Positions 14,989-23,136 of a stretch of DNA of 64,000 nucleotides are shown one piece after another. The notes beneath the pieces were generated by a model. The model had not been told where the DNA came from. It worked only from the letters and a program-made list of their open reading frames with translations, and searched no databases. How positions within the stretch are numbered: position 1 is the first letter of the stretch; each line of letters opens with the position of its first letter. This stretch comes from SG-bin7 sp964498095. GTDB lineage: Bacteria; Bdellovibrionota; Bdellovibrionia; Bdellovibrionales; SG-bin7. The position numbers and the translations under genes are program-made. Location of the stretch: the NCBI GenBank assembly GCA_964498095.1, contig CAZCFY010000016.1:1-64000 (forward strand), in the 5' to 3' direction.

Positions 14989-16413
14989 AGGAAGAGTTAC
15001 CTTAAAAGTTGTGCCGTTGCCGATTTCACTTTCGACGTCGATTGTACCGTTGTGGGCTAAAACTATTTTATGGACGATAAATAGTCCGAGCCCGAGGCCG
15101 GGTGACTTACTTGTTCGTGAGACACGGGCGAATTTTTCGAAAATAATTTTCTGATCGTGGGGATCAATTCCCTCACCATGGTCGGTGATCGTTAGGGTGA
15201 CTTTGTCATCAAACTGGACAGTTCTAATTTCAATGGATTTGCCATTACCAAATTTTATCGCGTTACTTAATAGATTTGAAACTATCTGGGTCACGCGAAA
15301 GGCATCCCAATTCCCCGAATCCACTTTTCCTAAATCTAAGTTGACCTCACATCCGGATCTTGCGGCGTCGTCTTCGTATTGATCGACGACGGATTTTATA
15401 CAGTCATTTAAGTTTACTTTGGTTTTATTTAACTTTAGTCCGCCGGCGCTGATGCGTGTAACGTCCAGCAGATTATCGACGGAAGAAGCGAATTTTTTTA
15501 TTTGGCGTTCCAGTTTCAAAAAAATTCTCTGAACCTCGTCGGCATCTTTATATATTGGACGGTCTTCCATCGCCATTTCCCGGTGCATTTGAATATTTAA
15601 TAGTATCGCCGTTAAGGGGCTTTTTAGATCGTGAGCCGCCATATTAATAAAATCGTCACGCGCCACGACGGCGGAACTTAGAGTTTCCGAGTGCTTCTTT
15701 AAAGCCTTAACGACAACTGTAATTCCCAATAGCCCCAATGCCGAAAGCACAAAAATAAGTACAGTTCCCAAAATTACACCTTCTCGCGCGGCGGCCGCGA
15801 TGGGACTGATGGGCCGGGTAATCTCTATAACCCCGCGGACGTCTCCCACCTTCCAATCTCTTTTTGGACTCTGCGGATCGCTGTTATGACACTGAATGCA
15901 AGAGCTTCGCATGCGGTCGGCAACCGCGTAACGCAAAACTGTTCCGTCACTGCCCGACTCAAAGCGATAGTAAGGAGAGGCAGGATTTTTTCGCAATTGC
16001 AACAACGCGTCTCTTTCAAACTGATCCTTAGGTCCACCTTCCTTGGTGCGCCAGGGGTAGGGAAAATCGCTGTAAAGGCGGACCTTCATGTCTTGTTTCT
16101 CGCGGTTTAATTGATTTGCCAGTTCAATTGTAAAGGTCGCCGGTAAAGGGATGGCCCCCTCTTGATCTTTATACGTCGGAGAAACTTCGGTACCGTGCTT
16201 TCTGACCCTCTCAACGACATCCGACGTGTATAAGTTTCGCACCTCACTAATGGTTTGAGAAAAAACATGGGCACCCGCCACCATGGATGAGCGCACCAAA
16301 TAGTTAGCCACCCAATAAGTAAAAAGTGAAATTGAACAAATTCCGACTATGACCAACGTGACGATAATAGGTAGAGTATTTTCAATCAAAATACGATTGA
16401 GATTCTTAATCAT
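14983..16413 (-). CDS. Membrane sensor histidine kinase with c-type haem sensor domain
   Basis: 476 aa: a membrane segment at ~14-37, a periplasmic DUF3365/Tll0287-like domain (~45-205) with a CxxCH haem-binding motif Cys172-Cys175-His176, a second membrane segment at ~213-235, a HisKA dimerisation domain with phospho-accepting His261 in AAHDLKSPLT, and a HATPase domain with N (NLLSNAIKFG), G1 (DHGEGI) and G2 (GLGLGLFI) boxes. Haem in this domain suggests sensing of redox state, O2 or NO. No response regulator gene is adjacent, so it is an orphan kinase; it lies next to the nitrite-reductase operon on the same strand. Confidence 0.92.
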   Translation of the reverse strand: MIKNLNRILIENTLPIIVTLVIVGICSISLFTYWVANYLVRSSMVAGAHVFSQTISEVRNLYTSDVVERVRKHGTEVSPTYKDQEGAIPLPATFTIELANQLNREKQDMKVRLYSDFPYPWRTKEGGPKDQFERDALLQLRKNPASPYYRFESGSDGTVLRYAVADRMRSSCIQCHNSDPQSPKRDWKVGDVRGVIEITRPISPIAAAAREGVILGTVLIFVLSALGLLGITVVVKALKKHSETLSSAVVARDDFINMAAHDLKSPLTAILLNIQMHREMAMEDRPIYKDADEVQRIFLKLERQIKKFASSVDNLLDVTRISAGGLKLNKTKVNLNDCIKSVVDQYEDDAARSGCEVNLDLGKVDSGNWDAFRVTQIVSNLLSNAIKFGNGKSIEIRTVQFDDKVTLTITDHGEGIDPHDQKIIFEKFARVSRTSKSPGLGLGLFIVHKIVLAHNGTIDVESEIGNGTTFKVTLPR

Positions 16414-16553
16414 TGGTTATCCTATAGAGTCGCGGAATTATATTTTCAATTGGATTAAGCAGAGGAAAAACCAAAGGGGCAAATCGCCGCCACCATGATG
16501 CGAGATGACCCGTCTAAGTAAACAAATTTAGTTAAAGATGGGGATGATATAAT

Positions 16554-17675
16554 CTAAAGTAATTTTTTTATTTGATCGAAATCCAACTGAGCGGGCGGTA
16601 ATTGCGCCAAAATTTTTCCACTCTCATCTAAAATCGAAATTATTCCGGAATGTTCAAATGAGCCATCAATTTGCTTTTTGTAAGCAACTTCCAAGAATTG
16701 CGCAAATTGGCGGGTACTTGACCTTTCTCCCACTAAAACATCCCACCTTTTTCCTAATTTGTGCTGGCGGCGAAAGTTTGTTAATTCTTCGGGACCATCA
16801 CTTTCGGTATCAAAGGAAATCAAAGTAAAGCGAGTTTTGGCTTTCAGTTTTTCGGGGAGCTGTTCTTCTAGCCTGCGCATGTAAGCGGTAACCATTGGAC
16901 AAACGGTCTTACATTGAGTGTAGACCATGGCAATGACGCGGACTTTACCCGCCAGTTCGGCAGTTTTAATTTTTAATCCCGCGGAGTTAGTCCAGCTTGC
17001 GTCGATTTTGTAAGGTGAATCGGCCGCGATAAATTTGCTTTTATCCGCGCCACTAATGTCATAAACGCAGCGATAGCCCAAATTTCGTGCCGCATAAGTA
17101 GGTTTAATACTACTGCGGTAGGCAAACCGCATAAAGGCCGAGTATTGTTTTGGATCCTTAACTTTTACCGCGCCACCGCCGCAAAAAAAGCGGTCATTAC
17201 TGGCCACAAGAGATCCGGAGTTAAAATCCTCGGTCCACTCCCAAACCAAACCGTATAAGTCGTGAATTCCTAATCGGTTGGGCCGTGCGAGCCCAACTTT
17301 AAATTCTTTAAGAGCCGGCCGCGAATAGCGCTCGATAATTTTCGCTTCGTCCATTCCCATGGCCGCGACGTACTCCCATTCATCAGTGGTCGGAAGTCTT
17401 CCGCCTTTAGCTTGGCAATCTCCGGCCGCTTCAAACCAAGAAAGTTGAGTGCGCGCAATTTGAGAGTTAGGCACAGTGGCCGGAAATTTATCCATGTAAA
17501 AAGAATTGATGCGGACTTTATTGTCAGCAGCAAACGGCGAAACGTAATCACCTGCGGGCACAAGAATTTTTTGGTTTGTGCCCGCAAAACCGCGGCCTGC
17601 CCAGAGCAGGCAGGCCAAAAAGCTTAGAAGTAGGATTACGCTCGCACGTGATTTCACTTTAGTTAACCTTTTCAT
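16554..17675 (-). CDS. nirV: NirV-like (formylglycine-generating-enzyme-fold) protein fused to an SCO domain
   Basis: 373 aa from the ATG at 17673-17675, which starts a signal peptide (MKRLTKVKSRASVILLLSFL); it overlaps the nirK end by 17 bases. Residues ~33-205 are an FGE-sulfatase-type domain with RLPTTDEWEY near 93-102 and GLVWEWTED near 142-150. Residues ~220-373 are an SCO1/SenC thioredoxin-like domain with the copper-binding CxxxC at Cys255/Cys259 (QCKTVCP) and a His near the EHSGI segment. NirV accompanies NirK in many denitrifiers with an unclear role; the SCO part is a known copper chaperone fold. The fusion suggests exported delivery of copper to NirK. Confidence 0.85.
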   Translation of the reverse strand: MKRLTKVKSRASVILLLSFLACLLWAGRGFAGTNQKILVPAGDYVSPFAADNKVRINSFYMDKFPATVPNSQIARTQLSWFEAAGDCQAKGGRLPTTDEWEYVAAMGMDEAKIIERYSRPALKEFKVGLARPNRLGIHDLYGLVWEWTEDFNSGSLVASNDRFFCGGGAVKVKDPKQYSAFMRFAYRSSIKPTYAARNLGYRCVYDISGADKSKFIAADSPYKIDASWTNSAGLKIKTAELAGKVRVIAMVYTQCKTVCPMVTAYMRRLEEQLPEKLKAKTRFTLISFDTESDGPEELTNFRRQHKLGKRWDVLVGERSSTRQFAQFLEVAYKKQIDGSFEHSGIISILDESGKILAQLPPAQLDFDQIKKLL

Positions 17676-19107
17676 CAGAGGGTTGAACGTTTTTAGCTTC
17701 TTTTGGAGTCCTAATGTTTTGCACTTCATCGGCGGTTACCACTGTGCCTGGATTTTCCCAGCTATTGAAGATGAAGGTAAGTACATTGGCGACTTCATCG
17801 TTAGTGAGAGATTCCCAAGCTGGCATCACGGCATTATATTTTTTGCCGTTAACAGTGATTTCGCCAGTGAGCCCATGAGTTACCGCTTTAATAACTTTGT
17901 TTTTCGCAAGTTTAAGAAAGTCGGATTTCGCCAGAGGTGGAAACATTTCACTAACACCTACACCATTTTGTTGATGGCAAGCCATGCAATTTTTTTGGTA
18001 GATCGCTTGGCCCTGTGCCATTCTTTCCTGACGCGACATTTGTGGCGCGGCTTCGGCGTTTTGTTTCACGCTCGCGGCGGAACCGTCATTAGCGCGGTCT
18101 TCGGTTTTTCCTGAGTATAAAAGCTTATCCTCGGGACCTTCGACTTTCAAAATTCCTACGGCACCTTTGTTAAACGCGCGGAAGATCGCGTGATCAACTA
18201 TAGGATAATTCCCTGGAACGTTTACGCTAAATTCTACAATGGCTGAGCCACCCGGTGGAACAGTAGTAGTTTGTACGTTGTCCTGATTGGCGCGAGTGCC
18301 GCCTTCAGCATAAACTTTATCGAAAATTTCGCCGATCACGTGGAAAGACGAAGTTAAATTAGGACCACCGTTACCAACGAACATGCGGACCTTTTCGCCG
18401 GTTTTAGCTTTTATGGCTTTGTCACCAGTGAGCGCGCCGACGGCACCATTAAACACAACATAGTCAGCGTTTTCATCGAGCGCTTTTTTTAGATCAAAAG
18501 GCTGAAGTCCTTTAGTACCGTAAGCCCCTTTAGTATAGAACTCACTTTGCATGACATAAAATTCGCGGTCGACCTTGGGTAAGCCTTCTTTGGGCTCAAC
18601 CAAAATTAGACCGTACATGCCATTGGCGACGTGAAGCCCAACGGGTGCAGTCGCGCAGTGGTAAACATACAGACCAGGATTAGTTACCAAGAACGAAAAC
18701 ACCGAAGTGCGGCCTGGCGCTGTGAATGAAGAAGCGGCTCCGCCACCGGGGCCGGTCACGGCGTGCAAATCAATATTGTGTGGCATAGTGCTGTCGTCGG
18801 CGTTGCTTAGGTGAAATTCCACGAGATCACCTTCGCGCACGCGGATAAATTTTCCGGGCACTCCACCACCAAATGTCCAAAAGGTATATTGAGTACCGTC
18901 GGCCAAAGGCAGCACGACTTCTTTAGTTTCCAACATCACTTTTACTTTTGTCGAAAAATTACGAGTGATGGGCGGCGGGACATCGGGAGCCGATGTGAGT
19001 GTGGCAACTTCCTCGCCTTTAATTTCGTTTTTTTGTGACTTCAAGATGAATGCGAATGTAATTATTCCAAACGCTATGATTGTGAGAATGAGAATTTTCT
19101 TTTTCAT
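17659..19107 (-). CDS. nirK: Copper nitrite reductase with fused C-terminal cytochrome c
   Basis: 482 aa from the ATG at 19105-19107, preceded by GGAGG; the longer in-frame start has no signal sequence. An N-terminal signal/anchor (~4-22) exports it. Two cupredoxin domains carry the type 1 copper ligands His110, Cys151, His159, Met164 and type 2 ligands His115, His150, with His306 in DHAIFRAFNKG; active-site Asp113 (NIDLH) and His256 are also present. Residues ~365-450 are a cytochrome c domain with Cys374-Cys377-His378. It reduces nitrite to NO in the periplasm; the fused cytochrome would feed electrons in directly. First gene of a nirK-nirV operon. Confidence 0.94.
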   Translation of the reverse strand: MKKKILILTIIAFGIITFAFILKSQKNEIKGEEVATLTSAPDVPPPITRNFSTKVKVMLETKEVVLPLADGTQYTFWTFGGGVPGKFIRVREGDLVEFHLSNADDSTMPHNIDLHAVTGPGGGAASSFTAPGRTSVFSFLVTNPGLYVYHCATAPVGLHVANGMYGLILVEPKEGLPKVDREFYVMQSEFYTKGAYGTKGLQPFDLKKALDENADYVVFNGAVGALTGDKAIKAKTGEKVRMFVGNGGPNLTSSFHVIGEIFDKVYAEGGTRANQDNVQTTTVPPGGSAIVEFSVNVPGNYPIVDHAIFRAFNKGAVGILKVEGPEDKLLYSGKTEDRANDGSAASVKQNAEAAPQMSRQERMAQGQAIYQKNCMACHQQNGVGVSEMFPPLAKSDFLKLAKNKVIKAVTHGLTGEITVNGKKYNAVMPAWESLTNDEVANVLTFIFNSWENPGTVVTADEVQNIRTPKEAKNVQPSDEKVN

Positions 19108-19209
19108 ATGACCTCCAAGGTTCGCCCTCCAGGAAAGCATCTTAGAGGCCAATTTTTAATGCATTTTATGTTACTTAAAGGCGAATTATTATGTCACTTT
19201 GTCTGGACC

Positions 19210-19224
19210 ATGACAGATTGTCAT
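19210..19224. promoter_or_regulatory. Candidate operator upstream of nirK
   Basis: ATGACA (19210-19215) and TGTCAT (19219-19224) form a perfect 15-bp palindrome 103 bp before the nirK start and 125 bp before the small divergent gene. A nitrogen-oxide-responsive CRP/FNR-type or similar regulator could bind, but the sequence is not the classical TTGATnnnnATCAA. Confidence 0.4.
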
Positions 19225-19348
19225 TTTGAGACACGCGGTTTCGGCTCAAAAATGCGAATTAATTATCGTCGGCGGGCACGTTAGACTATTTATATAAGGT
19301 TAAAGGGTTTTAAATAAGGCCTTAAATAGGGTTACTTGGGGAGGAAAC

Positions 19349-19498
19349 ATGGATTATTCAGGTGTCGTATATGCTCTCGTTGTCTTGGTTATTACGCTTT
19401 TACATTTGGCGCGGCTAATTGCGCAGTTCCCTGAAGCGCGCATAGAACTTAGCAAACGCCGGCAAACTCAGTTACAAAGTCGTTTTTCCGCTAATTAA
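19349..19498 (+). CDS. Small single-span membrane protein (49 aa)
   Basis: ATG at 19349 has a strong GGGGAGGAAA site seven bases upstream. The product has one hydrophobic span (residues ~6-26, GVVYALVVLVITLLHLARLI) followed by a basic, polar tail, so it would be N-out or N-in bitopic. It is divergent from nirK and its last 27 bases overlap the end of the convergent propeller-like gene. I do not recognise the family; a small respiratory-complex or stress membrane protein is possible. Confidence 0.55.
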   Translation: MDYSGVVYALVVLVITLLHLARLIAQFPEARIELSKRRQTQLQSRFSAN

Positions 19499-20443
19499 GT
19501 CTTCGAGATTTACGAAGTGAAGCCCCGATTTATCTTTATAAATCAGCATAGCGTGTGAGCCTTCGCCCGCGACCGCTGCGGACTCACCGGGAATTAAAAA
19601 ATTAGACTTTTCAAAAACCCCTTCGTAATACCGCAGGACTAAATTTTTACTTGCCGTAACAGTCACCAATTTTTGCGGATGAGAAACTTGGGGGTATAGA
19701 AAAACCGCGCTAACGATATCGCCCTCAATCTTTCCGCCAAAAGTCATCGACTTAGGAAACAGGGTCGCACCGGAATCCAAAACCACAAGGTCTTTGCTTG
19801 CCGCTACGGGAAAGCCAAAGCGGTGGTACCGATCTTGAAGGCGATAAGGTCCATCACCGTGATGGGGAGTATCAACCTGGCGTTGCAAATTTCCGTTAAT
19901 AATTTCTTGCTTATAAATATCGTCAGGAGAAATTCCCGTGGACTGATAATAAACCGTATCTCCTTCGACCTGGTAGCCCTCGCCGGCGTAAGTAAAATCC
20001 CGCTCGGAAACCTTGTTGCCTTTTTGATTGTAAAGGTAAGCAACGCCCCCGGAGTATTCATAGGGACGAACATAGACAAAGTTGCCAACGCCCAGCAAAG
20101 CAATGGCGCGAGCTTTTACGGTTACAAATGGAACATCTTTGGAAAATGTTTTGAGATCTACGAATGAAATATTCCCTTTTCCGTTTTCGAAATAAATTCG
20201 ATTATGGGCCTTCGAATAGGCCATACGATTTGCGTTGTTCTCAAGAGAAAGCGGCGAAAGATACATGTTCTTGTTTGGATCAAAGCGGTGGACGACCATG
20301 GTCATTTTATCAAGTACGTAAACGACACCGTCTTTATCGACTAAGGCGTCCTTAATGTCGACGAAGTCAGAAAACGATTGCGCCCGGGCCAATGCCGCAG
20401 ACAGAGAGAGAATTAAAAGTTTTGCGTAAATTAATTTCTTCAT
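19472..20443 (-). CDS. Exported beta-propeller-like protein, paralogue 1
   Basis: 323 aa with a signal peptide (MKKLIYAKLLILSLSAALARA). The mature part contains repeated blade-like motifs: DALVDKDGVVYVLDKMTMVVHRF near 32-54 (a 12-residue core DGVVYVLDKMTM), GNFVYVRPYEY, GDTVYYQSTG and KDLVVLDSG. It is about as long as a six- or seven-bladed propeller. It is homologous to the next gene, 11 bases upstream on the same strand, in the N-terminal blade, in AYSKAHNRIY/VYSKAHKRIY, and in the C-terminal GEGxxAxLxYKxKxGL segment. No catalytic residues are evident; a binding or surface role is likely. Confidence 0.65.
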   Translation of the reverse strand: MKKLIYAKLLILSLSAALARAQSFSDFVDIKDALVDKDGVVYVLDKMTMVVHRFDPNKNMYLSPLSLENNANRMAYSKAHNRIYFENGKGNISFVDLKTFSKDVPFVTVKARAIALLGVGNFVYVRPYEYSGGVAYLYNQKGNKVSERDFTYAGEGYQVEGDTVYYQSTGISPDDIYKQEIINGNLQRQVDTPHHGDGPYRLQDRYHRFGFPVAASKDLVVLDSGATLFPKSMTFGGKIEGDIVSAVFLYPQVSHPQKLVTVTASKNLVLRYYEGVFEKSNFLIPGESAAVAGEGSHAMLIYKDKSGLHFVNLEDLISGKTTL

Positions 20444-20454
20444 CTATTCGCCTT

Positions 20455-21411
20455 TTAGAGAGAGATTTTTCCGGTTAGTACATCGTCAATTACGGCAAAG
20501 TTTAAGCCTATTTTGTTTTTATAAACTAAAATGGCATTTATGCCTTCGCCAACTATGACTCCGCTCTCCCCTTGTATAGAAAAACTATCGCTTTCGCGAA
20601 ATGCATTCCACACCTTTAAGGCCAAGCCATTTTGATTAGAAACCGTTAGAAGTTTTAATTTTTCCAAAAACAATCCACTTAAAATTCCAAACGGCAGTTT
20701 GCCACGGCGGTCAAGAGTGACAGCATCATATATACCGCCCGTAGACGTTACGACGAAATTTTTATTGGCGGCCAAGGGCGTCCCCGGGTCATCACGGTGC
20801 TGGTCCCAGTGGCGGTAAGGCAACCGCTCATTAGAAAGAATTCCGCCGCTAATTTCTTGTTTGTTAATCTCCGACGGAGATGCGCGCGTGGCAAAGAACA
20901 GAGTGTTGTGCCCTAAAACATAGTGGTCGCCACGATTGTGACTCCATTCGATCTTCGAAACGCTGGCGACATTTTTGTCGTAAACATAAAAAGCATCCCA
21001 ATTGTTTACAAACAGATGATTATCAACGGCGACTATATTGATTTGATTGGAATTGTTCTTACAGGGAAACTCGCTTAATTGAAGTTTAACTTCCTTTTGA
21101 AAACCTGGTAGATCGATATAAGCAAAGCTACAACTTGAACTCGCGAGATAAATTCGCTTATGCGCTTTGGAGTAAACGATTTTTTCGTAATTGGATTCAA
21201 GCGAAATTGGAAGTGTATATTCGCCTTTTTTTGAATCGTACCGGAAGACAATCATGGTAAGTTTATCAAGAATATAAACTACGCCGTTTTCATCGGCGAC
21301 GATGTCGTTTAAGCGTACATTCTCACTTGGATGGGAAGAAAAATTGTCCTGCGCTAGGACGAATTGTTGAAAAGAGATTACCAAAAATAAAATTACAATT
21401 AGATTTCTCAT
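20455..21411 (-). CDS. Exported beta-propeller-like protein, paralogue 2
   Basis: 318 aa with a signal peptide (MRNLIVILFLVISFQQFVLA). It shares with the following gene the blade DENGVVYILDKLTMIVFRYD near 39-58, YSKAHKRIYLAS, a KQEISGGIL segment and the C-terminal GEGINAILVYKNKIGL near 289-304. The tandem arrangement and identical layout indicate duplication followed by divergence. Two cysteines near residue ~94 and ~117 are not conserved in the paralogue. No function can be assigned beyond exported propeller-like fold. Confidence 0.65.
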   Translation of the reverse strand: MRNLIVILFLVISFQQFVLAQDNFSSHPSENVRLNDIVADENGVVYILDKLTMIVFRYDSKKGEYTLPISLESNYEKIVYSKAHKRIYLASSSCSFAYIDLPGFQKEVKLQLSEFPCKNNSNQINIVAVDNHLFVNNWDAFYVYDKNVASVSKIEWSHNRGDHYVLGHNTLFFATRASPSEINKQEISGGILSNERLPYRHWDQHRDDPGTPLAANKNFVVTSTGGIYDAVTLDRRGKLPFGILSGLFLEKLKLLTVSNQNGLALKVWNAFRESDSFSIQGESGVIVGEGINAILVYKNKIGLNFAVIDDVLTGKISL

Positions 21412-21423
21412 TTTGCGCTACCT

Positions 21424-21930
21424 TTATTTACATTTTCTTGGTTCAAAGTAGGTTCCGCTTTGCGCGCTATCGAGGACGCCATCCAATACCCAGGCGGCGT
21501 AATTGGTATAAAATGGGAGTTCGCGGCTAAAAAGCAGTTGCACCAATTGATCGGCGGTCCTTGCGCAACCTTCGTGGCGGTAGTAACTGATTCGAGCTAC
21601 CTTATCGAATTTAAATTCGGGGATTCTTAATTGCGCCGACTGGCCGTCGCCGTCCATAAAAGTAATTTCAAGAGTCATCGGCTGCTGGGCCGCAGAGAGA
21701 AGACACTGTGTTTTTAATTCCGAAAGACGCTCTTGCAATCTATTAAAGAATCGGACGTAACACGTGCCTAATTTCGTTCCTGCCGCAACTTCCTTTTGGA
21801 TTTCCGCGCGCGCCAACGTATTATCTAAAGATCCCAGTTTTTCGGTATAAAGTTTTATTTGAGGACCGCCGGCGGCGGCGACAGAAAGCTGCGCTAAAAA
21901 CAGAAAAATGCCCAAAATCATCTTATTCAT
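21424..21930 (-). CDS. Exported hypothetical protein
   Basis: 168 aa from the ATG at 21928-21930, chosen because it begins a signal peptide (MNKMILGIFLFLAQLSVAAA) and has GGTGG upstream. Four or five cysteines are present in the mature part, including the penultimate region (EPRKCK). It is first of three same-strand genes with the two propeller-like paralogues, with a 12-bp gap to the next, so probably one transcription unit. I recognise no family. Confidence 0.6.
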   Translation of the reverse strand: MNKMILGIFLFLAQLSVAAAGGPQIKLYTEKLGSLDNTLARAEIQKEVAAGTKLGTCYVRFFNRLQERLSELKTQCLLSAAQQPMTLEITFMDGDGQSAQLRIPEFKFDKVARISYYRHEGCARTADQLVQLLFSRELPFYTNYAAWVLDGVLDSAQSGTYFEPRKCK

Positions 21931-22048
21931 AAACGTTCCACCAAAGATTTTTGCCTTAAGAAAGCAAAGCTTACGCCATCGCAAGCCGTCTATATTTTAG
22001 TTAGCCGCCATTTCCCGGTAAGATTTTCACCCCCCGCCGGCATTTGCT

Positions 22049-22170
22049 GAAAAGGTGCCCGACACCAAATCGTTAAACGCCATGTCGCAAAAGCGCCTTA
22101 TGTAGCTCACAATAGATCTAACGACTTTATTGACGCGGTATGGACTGGATTTGGTGTCGGGCACCTTTTC
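22049..22170. repeat. REP-like inverted pair around 76 bp
   Basis: A perfect 23-bp inverted repeat: GAAAAGGTGCCCGACACC plus AAATC at 22049-22071 and its complement at 22148-22170. The right half is preceded by TGACGCGGTATGGACTGG (22131-22148), a block also found twice at 44073-44205. The right arm touches the stop codon of the following minus-strand gene. Confidence 0.85.
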
Positions 22171-23126
22171 TAGGGGACTTGCCAGTCGGGGGATTGGCAG
22201 AGGGTGAGGAGGATATAGCGCCAGGCACCCATGGTGCCGTAGCCTTTTTGTTGCGCGCCGGTTCCGACCATTGCTAACGCGGCCAAAGTGGCATCGGTAG
22301 CCACACGCCCCGTGTAGAATAACTCATACATCGATTGAATATCACCGGAAGCGGGCGCACGCCCCGTGGCATTGCTACCTACGGCGTTAGTAACCGCGGC
22401 ACTCACGGCGGCATTATCTTGCACAATCCGCTGACAAGCGCGCACCACCAACGATTGACGCGAAGGTGTTTGCGGACCAATCAGTGAAGCCTGTGAATCC
22501 GCATGGAGATTACAGTTTCCATAATTCTGACTGCCATTGAAATCCGTCGCATAGAGATCACACGGTCCGCCAAAACGGCCAGCGTCGTTGGCAATAAGTG
22601 ATGAAGTTACCGCGCCAGCACTGCCGCCAAAAATATCATTGAGTTTCGTACTAACGAATTTGCGGCTTGCACTTCTTAATACCGAGTCCGACGCCGATCC
22701 ACCAATCACCACGGGTGTTTCTGACTTCTCATAAAATTTCCAAAAATTAACCGCCCTCGACATTTCCATTCCATCGGTCGTACATGCCGCTCCACAATGC
22801 CCATCGGTAGTTTTGATAATTAATTTTGAGGCAGGAATATTCGTCCATGCCACACGAGATTTCGCCGCCAAGTAAGCCGTATTTAAATCACTCGAAGCAT
22901 GAAACGGCGATTGCGCCATTTCGTGACAAGTCACGCACTTTCCGCGCGACAGTGGGTAAACGGATTTTTCGAAAGCTTGAATGCCAGTAAGACTTAAGTT
23001 TTCGCTCGGATTATCCAGCAGATTATTCGTAGAGATGGAGCGAAAGCCGTCAAAAATACAAGCGTTAAAAGCAAAAGCCACAAGCCCAACCGTGATAATA
23101 ATTTTAATTTTAGTAATTTTACCCAT
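22170..23126 (-). CDS. Lipoprotein with a c-type haem motif
   Basis: 318 aa. A lipoprotein signal ends at Cys23 (AFAFNAC), and a single CxxCH motif at Cys65-Cys68-His69 (GKCVTCHE) marks covalent haem binding, followed by a long domain without further haem sites. Three more cysteine pairs lie in the DGHCGAACTT and GPCDLY regions. It is the last of three genes (with the Tat-exported protein and an exported CxxCH protein) on this strand, 10 bp after the previous stop. Likely an envelope electron-transfer or structural partner of that set; substrate unknown. Confidence 0.7.
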   Translation of the reverse strand: MGKITKIKIIITVGLVAFAFNACIFDGFRSISTNNLLDNPSENLSLTGIQAFEKSVYPLSRGKCVTCHEMAQSPFHASSDLNTAYLAAKSRVAWTNIPASKLIIKTTDGHCGAACTTDGMEMSRAVNFWKFYEKSETPVVIGGSASDSVLRSASRKFVSTKLNDIFGGSAGAVTSSLIANDAGRFGGPCDLYATDFNGSQNYGNCNLHADSQASLIGPQTPSRQSLVVRACQRIVQDNAAVSAAVTNAVGSNATGRAPASGDIQSMYELFYTGRVATDATLAALAMVGTGAQQKGYGTMGAWRYILLTLCQSPDWQVP

Positions 23127-23136
23127 GGCTCTTTAC

